Shown here piece after piece: positions 1-13,500 of a stretch of DNA of 64,000 nucleotides. Within the stretch, counting starts at the first letter, position 1, and each line of letters opens with the position of its first letter. A program made the position numbers and the translations under genes. Origin of the DNA: Ptiloglossa arizonensis (taxonomy: Eukaryota > Arthropoda > Insecta > Hymenoptera > Colletidae); the NCBI RefSeq assembly GCF_051014685.1, contig NC_135058.1, positions 2,580,811-2,644,810 of the forward strand, written 5' to 3'. The notes beneath the pieces are model-generated. The model made no database searches. It was given only the letters and a program-made list of their open reading frames with translations, and was not told where the DNA came from.

Positions 1-3000
1 TTCGTTTCTCTATTTCTTTCTTCGTTTCTCCGTTTATTTCTTCGTTTCTCCATTTATTTCTCCGTTTCTACGTTTCTTTCTTCGTTTCTCCGTCTCTTTG
101 TTCGTTTCCCCGTTTCTTTGTTCGTTTCTCCGTTTCTTTCTTGGTTTCTCCGTTTCTTTGTTCGTTTCTCCGTTTCTTTCTCTGTTTCTCCGTTTCTTCC
201 TTCGTTTCTCCGTTTCTTTCTTCGTTTCTCCGTTTATTTCTTCGTTCCTCCGTCTCTTTCTTCGTTTCTCCGTTTCTATCTTCGTTTCTCCGTTTCTTTG
301 TTCGTTTCTCCGTTTCTTTCTCGGTTTCTCGGTTTGTTTCTTCGTTTCTCCATTTATTTCTCCGATTCTCGGTTTTTTTCTTTGTTTCTCCATGTATTTC
401 TCCGATTCTCCGTTTCTTTCTTCGTTTCTCCGTTTCATTCTTCGTATCTCCGTTTCTTTGTTCGTTTCTCCGTTTCTTTGTTCGTTTCTCCGTTTCTTTG
501 TTCGTTTTTCCGTTTCTTTCTTCGTTTCTCCGTTTCTTTGTTCGTTTCTCCGTTTCTTCGTTTCTTTCTTCGTTACTCCATTTCTTTCTTCGTTTCTCCG
601 TTTCTTTCTTCGTTTCTCCGGTTATTTCTTCGTTTCTCCATTTCTTTCTTCGTTTCTCCGTTTATTTCTTCGTTTCTCCATTTATTTCTCCGATTCTCCG
701 TTTCTTTCTTCGTTTCTCCATTTATTTGTCCGATTCTCCGTTTCTTTCTTCGTATCTCAGTTTATTTCTTCGTTTCTCCATTTATTTCTTAGTTTCTCCA
801 TTTATTTCTCCGTTTCTCCGTTTGTTTCTTCGTTTCTTCGTTTCTTTCTTCGTTTCTCCGTTTCTTTGTTCATTTCTCCGTTTCTTTCTCTGTTTCTCGT
901 TTTATTTCTTCGTTTCTCCATTTATTTCTCCGATTCTGCGTTTCTTTCTTCGTTTCTTCGATTCTTTCTTCGTTACTCCGTTTCTTTCTTCGTTTCTCCG
1001 TTTCTTTCTTCGTTTCTCCATTTATTTCTTCGTTTCTCCGTTCCTTTCTTCGTTTCTCCGTTTCTTTCTTCGTTTCTCCGTTTGTTTCTTCGTTTCTACA
1101 TTTATTTCTCCGTTACTCCGTTTCTTTCTTCGTTTCTCCGTTTATTTCTTCGTTTCTCCATTTATTTCTCCGTTTCTCCGTTTCTTTCTTCGTTTCTTCG
1201 TTTCTTTCTTCGTTTCTCCGTTTATTTCTTCGTTTCTCCATTTATTTCTTCGTTTCTCCGTTTCTTTCTTCGTTTCTCCGTTTCTTTCTTCGTTTCTCCG
1301 TTTCTTTCTTCGTTACTCCGCTTCTTTCTTCGTTTCTCCGTTTCTTTCTTCGTTTCTCCGTTTCTTTGTACGTTTCTCCGTTTCTTTCTTCGTTTCTTCG
1401 TTTCTTTCTTCGTTTCTCCGTTTCTTTCTTCGTTTCTCCGTTTCTTTGTTCGTTTCTCCGTTTCTTTGTTCGTTTCTCCGTTTCTTTCTTCGTTTCTCCG
1501 TTTCTTTCTTCGTTTCTCCGTTTCTTTCTTCGTTACTCCGCTTCTTTCTTCGTTTCTCCGTTTCTTTCTTCGTTTCTCCGTTTCTTTCTTTGTTTCTCCA
1601 TTTATTTCTTCGTTTCTCCGTTTCTTTCTTCGTTTCTCCGTTTATTTCTTCGTTTCTCCATTTATTTCTTCGTTTCTCCGTTTCTTTCTTCGTTTCTCCG
1701 TTTCTTTCTTCGTTTCTCCGTTTCTTTCTTCGTTACTCCGCTTCTTTCTTCGTTTCTCCGTTTCTTTCTTCGTTTCTCCGTTTCTTTCTCCGTTTCTTTC
1801 TTCGTTTCTCCGTTTCTTTCTTCGTTTCTCCGTTTCATTCTTCGTTTCTTCGTTTCTCCGTTTCATTCTTCGTTTCTTCGTTTCTTTCTTCGTTTCTCCG
1901 TTTCTTTTTTCGTTTCTCCGTTTCTTTCTTCGTTTCTCGGTTCCTTTGTTCGTTTCTCCATTTCTTTGTTCGTTTCCCCATTTATTTCTTCGTTTCTCCG
2001 TTTCTTTCTTCGTTTCTCCGTTTAATTCTTCGTTTCTTCGTTTCTTTCTTCGTTTCTCCGTTTCTTTTTTCGTTTCTCCGTTTCTTTCTTCGTTTCTCGG
2101 TTTCTTTGTTCGTTTCTCCATTTCTTTGTTCGTTTCCCCATTTATTTCTCCGCTTCGCCGTTTCTTTCTTCGTTTCTCCGTTTCTTTCTTCGTTTCTCCG
2201 TTTGTTTCTTCGTTTCTCCATTTATTTCTCCGTTTCTCCGTTTCTTTCTTCGTTTCTCCGTTTCATTCTTCGTTTCTTCGTTTCTTTCTTCGTTTCTCCG
2301 TTTCTTTTTTCGTTTCTCCGTTTCTTTCTTCGTTTCTCGGTTTCTTTATTCGTTTCTCCATTTCTTTGTTCGTTTCCCCATTTATTTCTCCGCTTCGCCG
2401 TTTCTTTCTTCGTTTCTCCGTTTCTTTCTTCGTTTCTCCGTTTGTTTCTTCGTTTCTCCATTTATTTCTCCGTTTCTCCGTTTCTTTCTTCGTTTCTCCG
2501 TTTATTTCTTCGTTTCTCCATTTATTTCTCCGTTTCTCCGTTTCTTTCTTCGTTTCTTCGTTTCTTTCTTCGTTTCTCCGTTTCTTTCTTCGTTTCTCCG
2601 TTTCTTTCTTCGTTTCTCCGTTTATTTCTTCGTTTCTCCATTTATTTCTCCGATTCTCCGTTTCTTTCTTCGTTTCTCCATTTATTTCTCCGATTCTCCG
2701 TTTCTTTCTTCGTTTCTCCGTTTCTTTCTTCGTTTCTCCGTTTCTTTCTTCGTTTCTCCGTTTGTTTCTTCGTTTCTCCATTTATTTCTCCGTTTCTCCG
2801 TTTCTTTCTTCGTTTCTCCGTTTATTTCTTCGTTTCTCCATTTATTTCTCCGTTTCTCCGTTTCTTTCTTCGTTTCTTCGTTTCTTTCTTCGTTTCTCCG
2901 TTTCTTTCTTCGTTTCTCCGTTTCTTTCTTCGTTTCTCCGTTTATTTCTTCGTTTCTCCATTTATTTCTCCGATTCTCCGTTTCTTTCTTCGTTTCTCCA

Positions 3001-5808
3001 TTTATTTCTCCGATTCTCCGTTTCTTTCTTCGTTTCTCCGTTTCTTTCTTCGTTTCTCCGTTTCTTTCTTCGTTTCTCCGTTTCTTTCTTCGTTTCTCCG
3101 TTTATTTCTTCGTTTCTCCATTTATTTCTCCGTTTCTCCGTTTCTTTCTTCGTTCCTCCGTCTCTTTGTTCGTTTCTCCGTTTCTTTGTTCGTTTCTCCG
3201 TTTCTTTCTTGGTTTCTCCGTTTCTTTGTTCGTTTCCCCGTTTCTTTCTCTGTTTCTCCGTTTCTTTCTTCGTTTCCCCATTTCTTTCTTCGTTTCTCCG
3301 TTTATTTCTTAGTTTCTCCGTCTCTTTCTTCGTTTCTCCGTTTCTTTGTTCGTTTCTCCGTTTCTTTGTTCGTTTCTCCGTTTCTTTGTTCGTTTCTCCG
3401 TTCCTTTGTTCGTTTCTCCGTTTCTTTCTTCGTTTCTCCGGTTATTTCTTCGTTTCTCCATTTCTTTCTTCGTTTCTCCGTTTATTTCTTCGTTTCTCCA
3501 TTTATTTCTCCGTTTCTCCGTTTCTTTCTTCGTTTCTACGTTTCTTTCTTCGTTTCTCGGTTTCTTTCTTCGTTTCTCCGTTTCATTCTTCGTATCTCCG
3601 TTTCTTTGTTCGTTTCTCCGTTTCTTTGTTCGTTTCTCCGTTTCTTTGTTCGTTTCTCCGTTTCTTTCTTCGTTTCTTCGTTTCTTTCTTCGTTACTCCA
3701 TTTCTTTCTTCGTTTCTCCGTTTCTTTCTTCGTTTCTCCGGTTATTTCTTCGTTTCTCTATTTCTTTCTTCGTTTCTCCGTTTATTTCTTCGTTTCTCCA
3801 TTTATTTCTCCGTTTCTACGTTTCTTTCTTCGTTTCTCCGTCTCTTTGTTCGTTTCCCCGTTTCTTTGTTCGTTTCTCCGTTTCTTTCTTGGTTTCTCCG
3901 TTTCTTTGTTCGTTTCTCCGTTTCTTTCTCTGTTTCTCCGTTTCTTCCTTCGTTTCTCCGTTTCTTTCTTCGTTTCTCCGTTTATTTCTTCGTTCCTCCG
4001 TCTCTTTCTTCGTTTCTCCGTTACTATCTTCGTTTCTCCGTTTCTTTCTTCGTTTCTCCGTTTCTTTCTTCGTTTCTCCATTTATTTCTTCGTTTCTCCG
4101 TTTCTTTCTTCGTTTCTCCGTTTCTTTCTTCGTTTCTCCGTTTGTTTCTTCGTTTCTACATTTATTTCTCCGTTACTCCGTTTCTTTCTTCGTTTCTCCG
4201 TTTATTTCTTCGTTTCTCCATTTATTTCTCCGTTTCTCCGTTTCTTTCTTCGTTTCTTCGTTTCTTTCTTCGTTTCTCCGTTTATTTCTTCGTTTCTCCA
4301 TTTATTTCTTCGTTTCTCCGTTTCTTTCTTCGTTTCTCCGTTTCTTTCTTCGTTTCTCCGTTTCTTTCTTCGTTACTCCGCTTCTTTCTTCGTTTCTCCG
4401 TTTCTTTCTTCGTTTCTCCGTTTCTTTGTACGTTTCTCCGTTTCTTTCTTCGTTTCTTCGTTTCTTTCTTCGTTTCTCCGTTTCTTTCTTCGTTTCTCCG
4501 TTTCTTTGTTCGTTTCTCCGTTTCTTTGTTCGTTTCTCCGTTTCTTTCTTCGTTTCTCCGTTTCTTTCTTCGTTTCTCCGTTTCTTTCTTCGTTACTCCG
4601 CTTCTTTCTTCGTTTCTCCGTTTCTTTCTTCGTTTCTCCGTTTCTTTCTTTGTTTCTCCCTTTATTTCTTCGTTTCTCCGTTTCTTTCTTCGTTTCTCCG
4701 TTTATTTCTTCGTTTCTCCATTTATTTCTTCGTTTCTCCGTTTCTTTCTTCGTTTCTCCGTTTCTTTCTTCGTTTCTCCGTTTCTTTCTTCGTTACTCCG
4801 CTTCTTTCTTCATTTCTCCGTTTCTTTCTCCGTTTCTTTCTTCGTTTCTCCGTTTCTTTCTTCGTTTCTCCGTTTCATTCTTCGTTTCTTCGTTTCTTTC
4901 TTCGTTTCTCCGTTTCTTTTTTCGTTTCTCCGTTTCTTTCTTCGTTTCTCGGTTCCTTCGTTCGTTTCTCCATTTCTTTGTTCGTTTCCCCATTTATTTC
5001 TTCGTTTCTCCGTTTCTTTCTTCGTTTCTCCGTTTAATTCTTCGTTTCTTCGTTTCTTTCTTCGTTTCTCCGTTTCTTTTTTCGTTTCTCCGTTTCTTTC
5101 TTCGTTTCTCGGTTTCTTTGTTCGTTTCTCCATTTCTTTGTTCGTTTCCCCATTTATTTCTCCGCTTCGCCGTTTCTTTCTTCGTTTCTCCGTTTCTTTC
5201 TTCGTTTCTCCGTTTGTTTCTTCGTTTCTCCATTTATTTCTCCGTTTCTCCGTTTCTTTCTTCGTTTCTCCGTTTCATTCTTCGTTTCTTCGTTTCTTTC
5301 TTCGTTTCTCCGTTTCTTTTTTCGTTTCTCCGTTTCTTTCTTCGTTTCTCGGTTTCTTTGTTGGTTTCTCCATTTCTTTGTTCGTTTCCCCATTTATTTC
5401 TCCGCTTCGCCGTTTCTTTCTTCGTTTCTCCGTTTCTTTCTTCGTTTCTCCGTTTGTTTCTTCGTTTCTCCATTTATTTCTCCGTTTCTCCGTTTCTTTC
5501 TTCGTTTCTCCGTTTATTTCTTCGTTTCTCCATTTATTTCTCCGTTTCTCCGTTTCTTTCTTCGTTTCTTCGTTTCTTTCTTCGTTTCTCCGTTTCTTTC
5601 TTCGTTTCTTCGTTTCTGTCTTCGTTTCTCCGTTTCTTTCTTCGTTTCTCCGTTTGTTTCTTCGTTTCTTCCTTTATTTCTCCGTTTCTCCGTTTCTTTC
5701 TTCGTTTCTCCGTTTCTTTCTTCGTTTCTCCGTTTCTTTCTTCGTTTCTCCGTTTCTTCCTTCGTTTCTTCGTTTCTCCGTTTCTCCGTTTCTCCGTTTC
5801 TCCGTTTC
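1..5808 (+). repeat. Satellite block A (20-bp unit, pyrimidine strand)
   Basis: This is a tandem array whose commonest unit is GTTTCTTTCTTCGTTTCTCC. The unit splits into a 12-bp half and an 8-bp half (GTTTCTCC). Variant units substitute single bases (cattta, ctttgttc, ccgatt, gttactcc) and a few 8-, 12- or 28-bp register changes occur. Larger copies are nested inside: about 1,021-2,560 recurs at about 4,081-5,600 (offset 3,060 falling to 3,012 through small deletions), 2,461-2,700 recurs at offset 320, and 1,982-2,221 resembles 2,222-2,461 at offset 240. The last 50 bases decay to the bare 8-mer and stop at an ND2-like junction at 5,808/5,809. The left end is cut by the window. The unit has no stop codon in any frame, so long Phe/Ser/Val-rich (+) and Lys/Arg/Glu/Asn-rich (-) open frames are by-products, not genes. 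Confidence 0.97.
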
Positions 5809-6012
5809 GATTAAATGATTATAATAGTTATAATTTCTATTATAAATCATTTGAGCTATAGTTAAATTATACACTAATACTCTAAATACATATTTAATAT
5901 ATTTTTTAATCTCTTTAGCCTCCAGAAGAATTTTATTTATACTATTTACTGTATATAATAATTTACACAGAATCGGAAATAAATCTAATTACTTATTTAT
6001 AATAATTATTCT
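5809..6012 (+). pseudogene. ND2: NUMT fragment of ND2 next to satellite A
   Basis: About 200 bp nearly identical to 22,799-23,000 and 32,003-32,208. Read in the invertebrate mitochondrial code it gives an ND2-like stretch (LNTYLMYFLISLASS, equivalent to the conserved KYFLIQ-A-SS region). The 5' end is fused to the satellite and the 3' end switches into repeat R near 6,012, so only about a fifth of ND2 is present and it cannot function. It is the same junction as at the other ND2 copies. Confidence 0.8.
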
Positions 6013-6817
6013 TTACTCACTTATTTTACCAAAATTTTAGATTCTTCATGTATTAATCAAATGTTAAATCGATATATCTCATAGACAATTATTACTTTCC
6101 ATGTTTTAAAACTTTAAGAAACATCTCTTTACTTTGAAGTTCGATCAAAATCAATTGCTAGAGGCGAATCAATCATTTTTAATGCATAAATAAGATGCAC
6201 ATTGTTCGATCAATATAGGGAACATGCGTAAATGTTAATAACAAACGCCGAAATGAACAATCATTCACTGAAACCGTTCGCCTTCGCAGACTTCGCAATA
6301 TCTTGACATTTATTTATCATAATTATTAACAACCGTCGTTGGACCGTAGATCAAACCATTTTTGACAATGTTTCGGTATAAAAAGCCATCAATTTCTTGA
6401 AATATTTGGTTAGACCGAAGAAATACGATCGATGAAGCCGTGGGATAAAGTAAATGAATATTTCTCTACATATCGGAATTGTAGTTTGTATGTATGCAAA
6501 TATACTCTGAACCCGCAATTACAAATCCCTGTAACGTGGTAATTACATGGGTTGCCATCTATTGGGGAAAGGGTTAAACTACACTTAAGGGGTGAAAACA
6601 CCTGGCGGAGAAACGCTCAAGTTTGTCGAGGAATTGTTCGAATTTCCACAAATAGATGGCGTGACAAGTACAATTTACCGACATTACAGATAAGTATCTC
6701 CATTTGTATTATATTCCCTACCGTGCGATAAAATAAATAAATACTTTTGTACAAACTATTGCATGTTTCATCTTTCGAATAAATGCAAAATTAAACCGTC
6801 CACGGTAAATTTTATTC
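6013..6817 (+). repeat. Dispersed repeat R, copy 1
   Basis: About 800 bp of non-mitochondrial sequence, nearly identical to 32,209-33,003 and present in inverted, more diverged form at 33,386-34,370 and 34,400-34,696. It has no convincing open frame and no recognisable transposase. Shared landmarks include caagtttgtcgaggaattg, cgttggaccgtagat and acctggcggagaaacgctc. It begins where ND2 similarity stops and ends where inverted ND2 begins, so it is the spacer of an ND2 palindrome. A non-autonomous transposon or a long-unit satellite are both possible. Confidence 0.8.
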
Positions 6818-7537
6818 TTGAATTTATTAATGTTTCTAGAACGATTTAGTTCAGTATAAAAAGTGCTATAGGTGGGAAATTTGTGTACATAATAATTATT
6901 GATTATAAAATAGTTTTTCTTTTATAAGAGGTTAATATATTAAATAAGGAAAAATAGTTAACCTTTATTATTTTAAATATAAAAATTAAAATTAAAGAAA
7001 TTATTGAATATAAAATGAAATATGTTAAAAATGTATTTTTGTTAATTATTAATAAAATAACTATAATAGATGTTTGTATAACCGATGAATATCCTATAAT
7101 TATTATGATTGATTTTTTTGTTTTAGCAAATGATAGGGGCAATAATTACATTAATTAGGCAAATAAAATAAATTTCATTATTAAATTTTAATATGAGTTC
7201 TATAATAATTATAGGGATTAATTTTATTAAAGTTTTTATAAAGAATAGATTAATTCAATTGAATGAATAAATTAAAGAAATGAATCGAACATTTAAAGAG
7301 TACATCCCAATTTTTAAAATAAGTGAAAAAAAAATAATTATTATAAATAAATAATTAGACTTATTTCCGATTCTGTGTAAATTATTATATATAGTAAATA
7401 GTATAAATAAAATTCTTATGGAGGCTAAAGAGATTAAAAAATATATTAAATATGTATTTAAATGAGTATTATTGTCTAATTTAACTATAGATCAAATGAT
7501 TTATAATAGAAGTTATAAATACTATAATCATTTAAAC
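6818..7537 (-). pseudogene. ND2: NUMT copy of ND2, inverted, 5'-truncated
   Basis: This is the reverse complement of a sequence close to 22,799-23,520. Read on the minus strand with mitochondrial code it gives ND2 membrane segments (GYSSVIQTSI, FLTYFILYSIISLIL) and the downstream FPP motif region. The 5' end stops at the satellite (block B) at the same ND2 position as the other copies. An in-frame TAA replaces a Trp codon after the FPP region, as in the copy at 22,799. The 3' end is cut by the junction with repeat R. Confidence 0.8.
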
Positions 7538-10500
7538 GAAACGGAGAAACGGAGAAACGGAGAAACGATGAAACGACGGAAGGAACGGAGAAACGTAGAA
7601 AGAAACGGAGAAACGAAGAAAGAAACGGAGAAACGAAGAAAGAAACGGAGAAACGAAGAAAGAAACGAAGAAACGAAGAAAGAAACGGAGAAACGGAGAT
7701 AGAAACGCAGTAACGAAGAAAGAAACGAAGAAACGAAGAAAGAAACGGAGAAACGAACAAAGAAACGGAGTAACGAAGAAAGAAACGAAGATACGAAGAA
7801 AGAAACGGAGAATCGGAGAAATAAATGGAGAAACGGAGAAACGAAGAAAGAAACGTAGAAAGAAACGAAGAAACGAAGAAAGAAACGGAGAAACGAAGAA
7901 AGAAACGGAGAAACGAAGAAAGAAATGGAGAAACGAAGAAAGAAACGGAGAAACGGGAAATAAATGGAGAAACGAAGAAATAAACGGAGAAACGAAGAAA
8001 GAAACGGAGTAACGAAGAAAGAAAAGAAGAAACGGAGAATCGGATAAATAAATGGAGAAACGAAGAAAAAAACGGAGAAAGGAAGAAAGAAACGGAGAAA
8101 CGAAGAAAGAAACGGAGAAACGAAGAAATAAATGGTGAAACGAAGAAATAAACGGAGAAACGAAGAAAGAAACGGAGAAACGAAGAAAGAAACGGAGAAA
8201 CGGAGAAATAAATGGAGAAACGAAGAAATAAACGGAGAAACGAAGACAGAAACGGAGAAACGAAGTAAGAAACGGAGAAACGAAGAAAGAAACGGAGTAA
8301 CGAAGAAAGAAACGAAGAAACGAAGAAAGAAACGGAGAAACGAAGAAAGAAACGGAGAATTGAACAAAGAAACGAAGACACGGAGAAATAAATAGAGAAA
8401 CGAACAAAGAAACGGAGAAACGGAGAAATAAATGGAAAAACGAAGAAATAAACGGAGAATCGAATTAAGAAACGGAGAAACATTAAAGAAACGGAGAAAT
8501 GAAGAAAGAAACGAAGAAACGGAGAAACGAACAAAAACGGAGAAACGAACAAAGAAACGGAGAAACGAATAAAGAAACTGAGAAACGAACAAAGAAACGG
8601 AGAAACGAACAAAGAAAATGAGAAACGATGAAAGAAACGGAGAAACGAAGAAAGAAATGAAGAAACGAAGAAAGAAACGAAGAAAGAAACGGAGGAACGA
8701 AGAAAGAAACGGAGAAACGGAGAAAGAAACGGAGAATCGAACAAAGAAACGAAGACACGGAGAAATAAATGGAGAAACGAACAAAGAAACGGAGAAGCGG
8801 AGAAATAAATGGAAAAACGAAGAAATAAACGGAGAATCGAAGAAAGAAACGGAGAAACGATGAAAGAAACGGGGAAACGGAGAAGTAAATGGAGAAACGA
8901 AGAAATAAACCGAGAACCGGAGAAAGAAACGAAGAAACGAAGAAAGAAACAGAGAAACGAACAAAGAAACGCAGAAACGAAGAATTAAACAGAGAAACGA
9001 AGAAATAAACGGAGAAATGAAGAAAGAAACGGAGAAACGCACAAAGAAACGGAGAAACGAACAAAGAAACGGCGAAACGAAGAATGAAACGGAGAAACAA
9101 AGAAAGAAACGGAGAAATAAATGGAGAAACGATGAAAGAAACGGAGTAACGAAGAAAGAAACGAAGAAACAAAGAAAGAAACGGAGAATCGGAGATATAA
9201 ATGGAGAAACGAAGAAAAAAACCGAAAAACGGAGAAAGAAACGGAGAAACGAACAAAGAAACGGAGAAACGAAGAAGGAAACGGAGTAACGATGAAAGAA
9301 ACAAAGAAACGAAGAAAGAAACGGAGAATCGGAGAAATAAATGGAGAAACGAAGAAATAAACCGAGAAACGGAGAAAGAAACGGAGAAACGAAGAAAGAA
9401 ACGGAGAAACGAAGAAAGAAACGGAGAAACGAACAAAGAAGCGGAGAAACGAAGAAAGAAACGGAGAAACGAAGAAAGAAACGGAGAAACGAAGAAAGAA
9501 ACGGAGAAACGAAGAAAGAAACGGAGAAACGAAGAAAGAAACGGAGAAACGAAGAAAGAAACGGAGAAACGAACAAGGAAACGGAGTAACGATGAAAGAA
9601 ACGAAGAAACGAAGAAAGAAACGGAGAATCGGAGAAATAAATGGAGAAACGAAGAAATAAACCGAAAAACGGAGAAAGAAACGGAGAAACGAACAAAGAA
9701 ACGGAGAAACGAAGAAAGAAACGGAGAAACGAAGAAAGAAACGGAGAAACGAAGAAAGAAACGGAGAAACGAAGAAAGAAACTGAGAAACGAAGAAAGAA
9801 ACGGAGTATCGGAGAAATAAATGGAGAAACGAAGAAATAAACGGAGAAACGAAGAAAGAAACGGTGAAACGAACTAAGAAACGGAGAAACGAAGAAAGAA
9901 ACGGAGAAACGAAGAAAGAAACGGAGAAACGAAGAAAGAAACGGAGAAACGAAGAAAGAAACGGAGAAACGAAGAAGGAAACGGAGTAACGATGAAGGAA
10001 ACGAAGAAACGAAGAAATAAATGGAGAAACGAAGAAAAAAACCGAAAAACGGAGAAAGAAACGGAGAAACGAAGAAAGAAACGGAGAAACGAAGAAAGAA
10101 ACGGAGAAACGAAGAAAGAAACGGAGAAACGAAGAAGGAAACGGAGTAACGATGAAAGAAACGAAGAAACGAAGAAAGAAACGGAGAATCGGAGAAATAA
10201 ATGGAGAAACGAAGAAATAAACCGAAAAACGGAGAAAGAAACGGAGAAACGAACAAAGAAACGGAGAAACGAAGAAAGAAACGGAGAAACGAACTAAGAA
10301 ACGGAGAAACGAAGAAAGAAACGGAGAAACGAAGAAAGAAACGGAGAAACGAAGAAAGAAACGGAGAAACGAAGAAAGAAACGGAGAAACGAAGAAGGAA
10401 ACGGAGTAACGATGAAGGAAACGAAGAAACGAAGAAATAAATGGAGAAACGAAGAAAAAAACCGAAAAACGGAGAAAGAAACGGAGAAACGAACAAAGAA

Positions 10501-13500
10501 ACGGAGAAACGAAGAAAGAAACGGAGAAACGAAGAAAGAAACGGAGAAACGAAGAAAGAAACGGAGAAACGAAGAAAGAAACGGAGAAACGAAGAAAGAA
10601 ACGGAGTAACGAAGAAAGAAACGGAGAAACGAACAAAGAAACGGAGAAACGAACAAAGAAACGGAGAAACGAACAAAGAAACGGAGAAACGAACAAAGAA
10701 ACGGAGAAACGAACAAAGAAACGGAGAAACGGAGAAATAAATGGAGAAACGAAGAAATAAACGGGGAAACGAAGAAAGAAACGGAGAAACGAAGAAAGAA
10801 ACTGAGAAACGAAGAAAGAAACGGAGAATCGGAGAAATAAATGGAGAAACGAAGAAATAAACGGAGAAACGAAGAAAGAAACGGAGAAACGAAGAAAGAA
10901 ACGGAGAAACGAAGAAAGAAACGGAGTAACGAAGAAAGAAAAGAAGAAACGAAGAAAGAAACGGAGAATCGGAGAAATAAATGGAGAAACGAAGAAATAA
11001 TCCGAGAAACGGAGAAAGAAACGGAGAAACGAACAAAGAAACGGAGAAACGAACAAAGAAACGGAGAAACGAACAAAGAAACGGAGAAACGAAGAAAGAA
11101 ACGGAGAAATAAATGGAGAAACGAAGAAATAAACGGAGAAACGAAGAAAGAAACGGAGAAACGTAGAAAGAAACGGAGAAACGAAGAAAGAAACGGAGTA
11201 ACGAAGAAAGAAACGAAGAAACAAAGAAAGAAACGGAGAATCGGAGATATAAATGGAGAAACGAAGAAATAAACCGAGAAACGGAGAAAGAAACGGAGAA
11301 ACGAAGAAAGAAACGGAGAAACGAACAAAGAAGCGGAGAAACGAAGAAAGAAACGGAGAAACGAAGAAAGAAACGGAGAAACGAAGAAAGAAACGGAGAA
11401 ACGAAGAAAGAAACGGAGAAACGAAGAAAGAAACGGAGAAACGAAGAAAGAAACGGAGAAACGAAGAAGGAAACGGAGTAACGATGAAAGAAACGAAGAA
11501 ACGAAGAAAGAAACGGAGAATCGGAGAAATAAATGGAGAAACGAAGAAATAAACCGAGAAACGAAGAAAGAAACGGAGAAACGAAGAAAGAAACGGAGAA
11601 ACGAAGAAAGAAACGGAGAAACGAAGAAAGAAACTGAGAAACGAAGAAAGAAACGGAGAAACGAAGAAAGAAACGGAGAAACGAAGAAAGAAACGGAGAA
11701 ACGAAGAAGGAAACGGAGTAACGATGAAAGAAACAAAGAAACGAAGAAAGAAACGGAGAATCGGAGAAATAAATGGAGAAACGAAGAAATAAACCGAGAA
11801 ACGGAGAAAGAAACGGAGAAACGAAGAAAGAAACGGAGAAACGAAGAAAGAAACGGAGAAACGAACAAAGAAGCGGAGAAACGAAGAAAGAAACGGAGTA
11901 TCGGAAAAATAAATGGAGAAACGAAGAAATAAAAGGAGAAACGAAGAAAGAAACGGTGAAACGAACTAAGAAACGGAGAAACAAAGAAAGAAACGGAGAA
12001 ACGAAGAAAGAAACGGAGAAACGAAAAAAGAAACGGAGAAACGAAGAAAGAAACGGAGAAACGAAGAAGGAAACGGAGTAACGATGAAGGAAACGAAGAA
12101 ACGAAGAAATAAATGGAGAAACGAAGAAAAAAACCGAAAAACGGAGTAAGAAACGGAGAAACGAACAAAGAAACGGAGAAACGAAGAAAGAAACGGAGAA
12201 ACGAACAAAGAAACGGAGAAACGAACAAAGAAACGGAGAAACGAACAAAGAAACGGAGAAACGAAGAAAGAAACGGAGTAACGAAGAAAGAAACGGAGAA
12301 ACGAACAAAGAAACGGAGAAACGAACAAAGAAACGGAGAAACGAACAAAGAAACGGAGAAACGAACAAAGAAACGGAGAAACGAACAAAGAAACGGAGAA
12401 ACGGAGAAATAAATGGAGAAACGAAGAAATAAACGGGGAAACGAAGAAAGAAACGGAAAACCGAAGAAAGAAACGGAGAAACGAACAAAGAAACGGAGAA
12501 ACGGAGAAATAAATGGAGAAACGAAGAAATAAACGGGGAAACGAAGAAAGAAACGGAGAACCGAAGAAAGAAACGGAGAAACGAACAAAGAAACGGAGAA
12601 ACGAACAAAGAAACGGAGAAATGAACAAAGAAACGGAGAAACGAACAAAGAAACGGAGAAACGAACAAAGAAACGGAGAAACGAAGAAAGAAACGGAGAA
12701 ACGGAGAAATAAATGGAGAAACGAAGAAATAAACGGAGAAACGAAGAAAGAAACGGAGAAACGAAGAAAGAAACGGAGAAACGAAGAAAGAAACGGAGAA
12801 ACGGAGAAATAAATGGAGAAACGAAGAAATAAACGGAGAAACGAAGAAAGAAACGGAGAAACGAAGAAAGAAACGGAGTAATGAAGGAAGAAACGAAGAA
12901 ACGAAGAAAGAAACGGAGAAACGAACAAAGAAACGGAGAAACGATCAAAGAAACGGAGAAACGAAGAATGAAACGGAGAAACGAAGAAAGAAACGGAGAA
13001 ATAAATGGAGAAACGAAGATATAAACGGAGAAACGATGAAAGAAACGGAGAAACGAAGAAAGAAACGGAGAAACGAAGATAGAAACGGAGTAACGAAGAA
13101 AGAAACGAAGAAACGAAGAAAGAAACGGAGAATCGGAGAAATAAATGGAGAAACGAAGAAAGAAACGGAGAAACGAACAAAGAAACGGAGAAACGAACAA
13201 AGAGACGGAGAAACGAAGAAAGAGGCGGAGAAACGAAGAAATAAACGGAGAAACGAAGAAAGAAACGGAGAAACGAAGAAAGAAACGGAGAAACGAAGAA
13301 AGAGGCGGAGAAACGAAGAAATAAACGGAGAAACGAAGAAAGAAACGGAGAAACGAAGAAAGAAACGGAGAAACAGAGAAAGAAACGGAGAAACGGAGAA
13401 ATAAATGGAGAAACGAAGAAATAAACGGAGAAACGAAGAAAGAAACGGAGAAACGAAGGAAGAAACGGAGAAACGAAGAAAGAAACGGAGAAACGGAGAA

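Noticed and set aside
98..5861. Open frames of about 1,900 codons on the plus strand (Phe/Ser/Val-rich)
   Set aside because: They are the satellite unit read through; all frames are open because the repeat has no stops, and they end as soon as ND2-like DNA begins.
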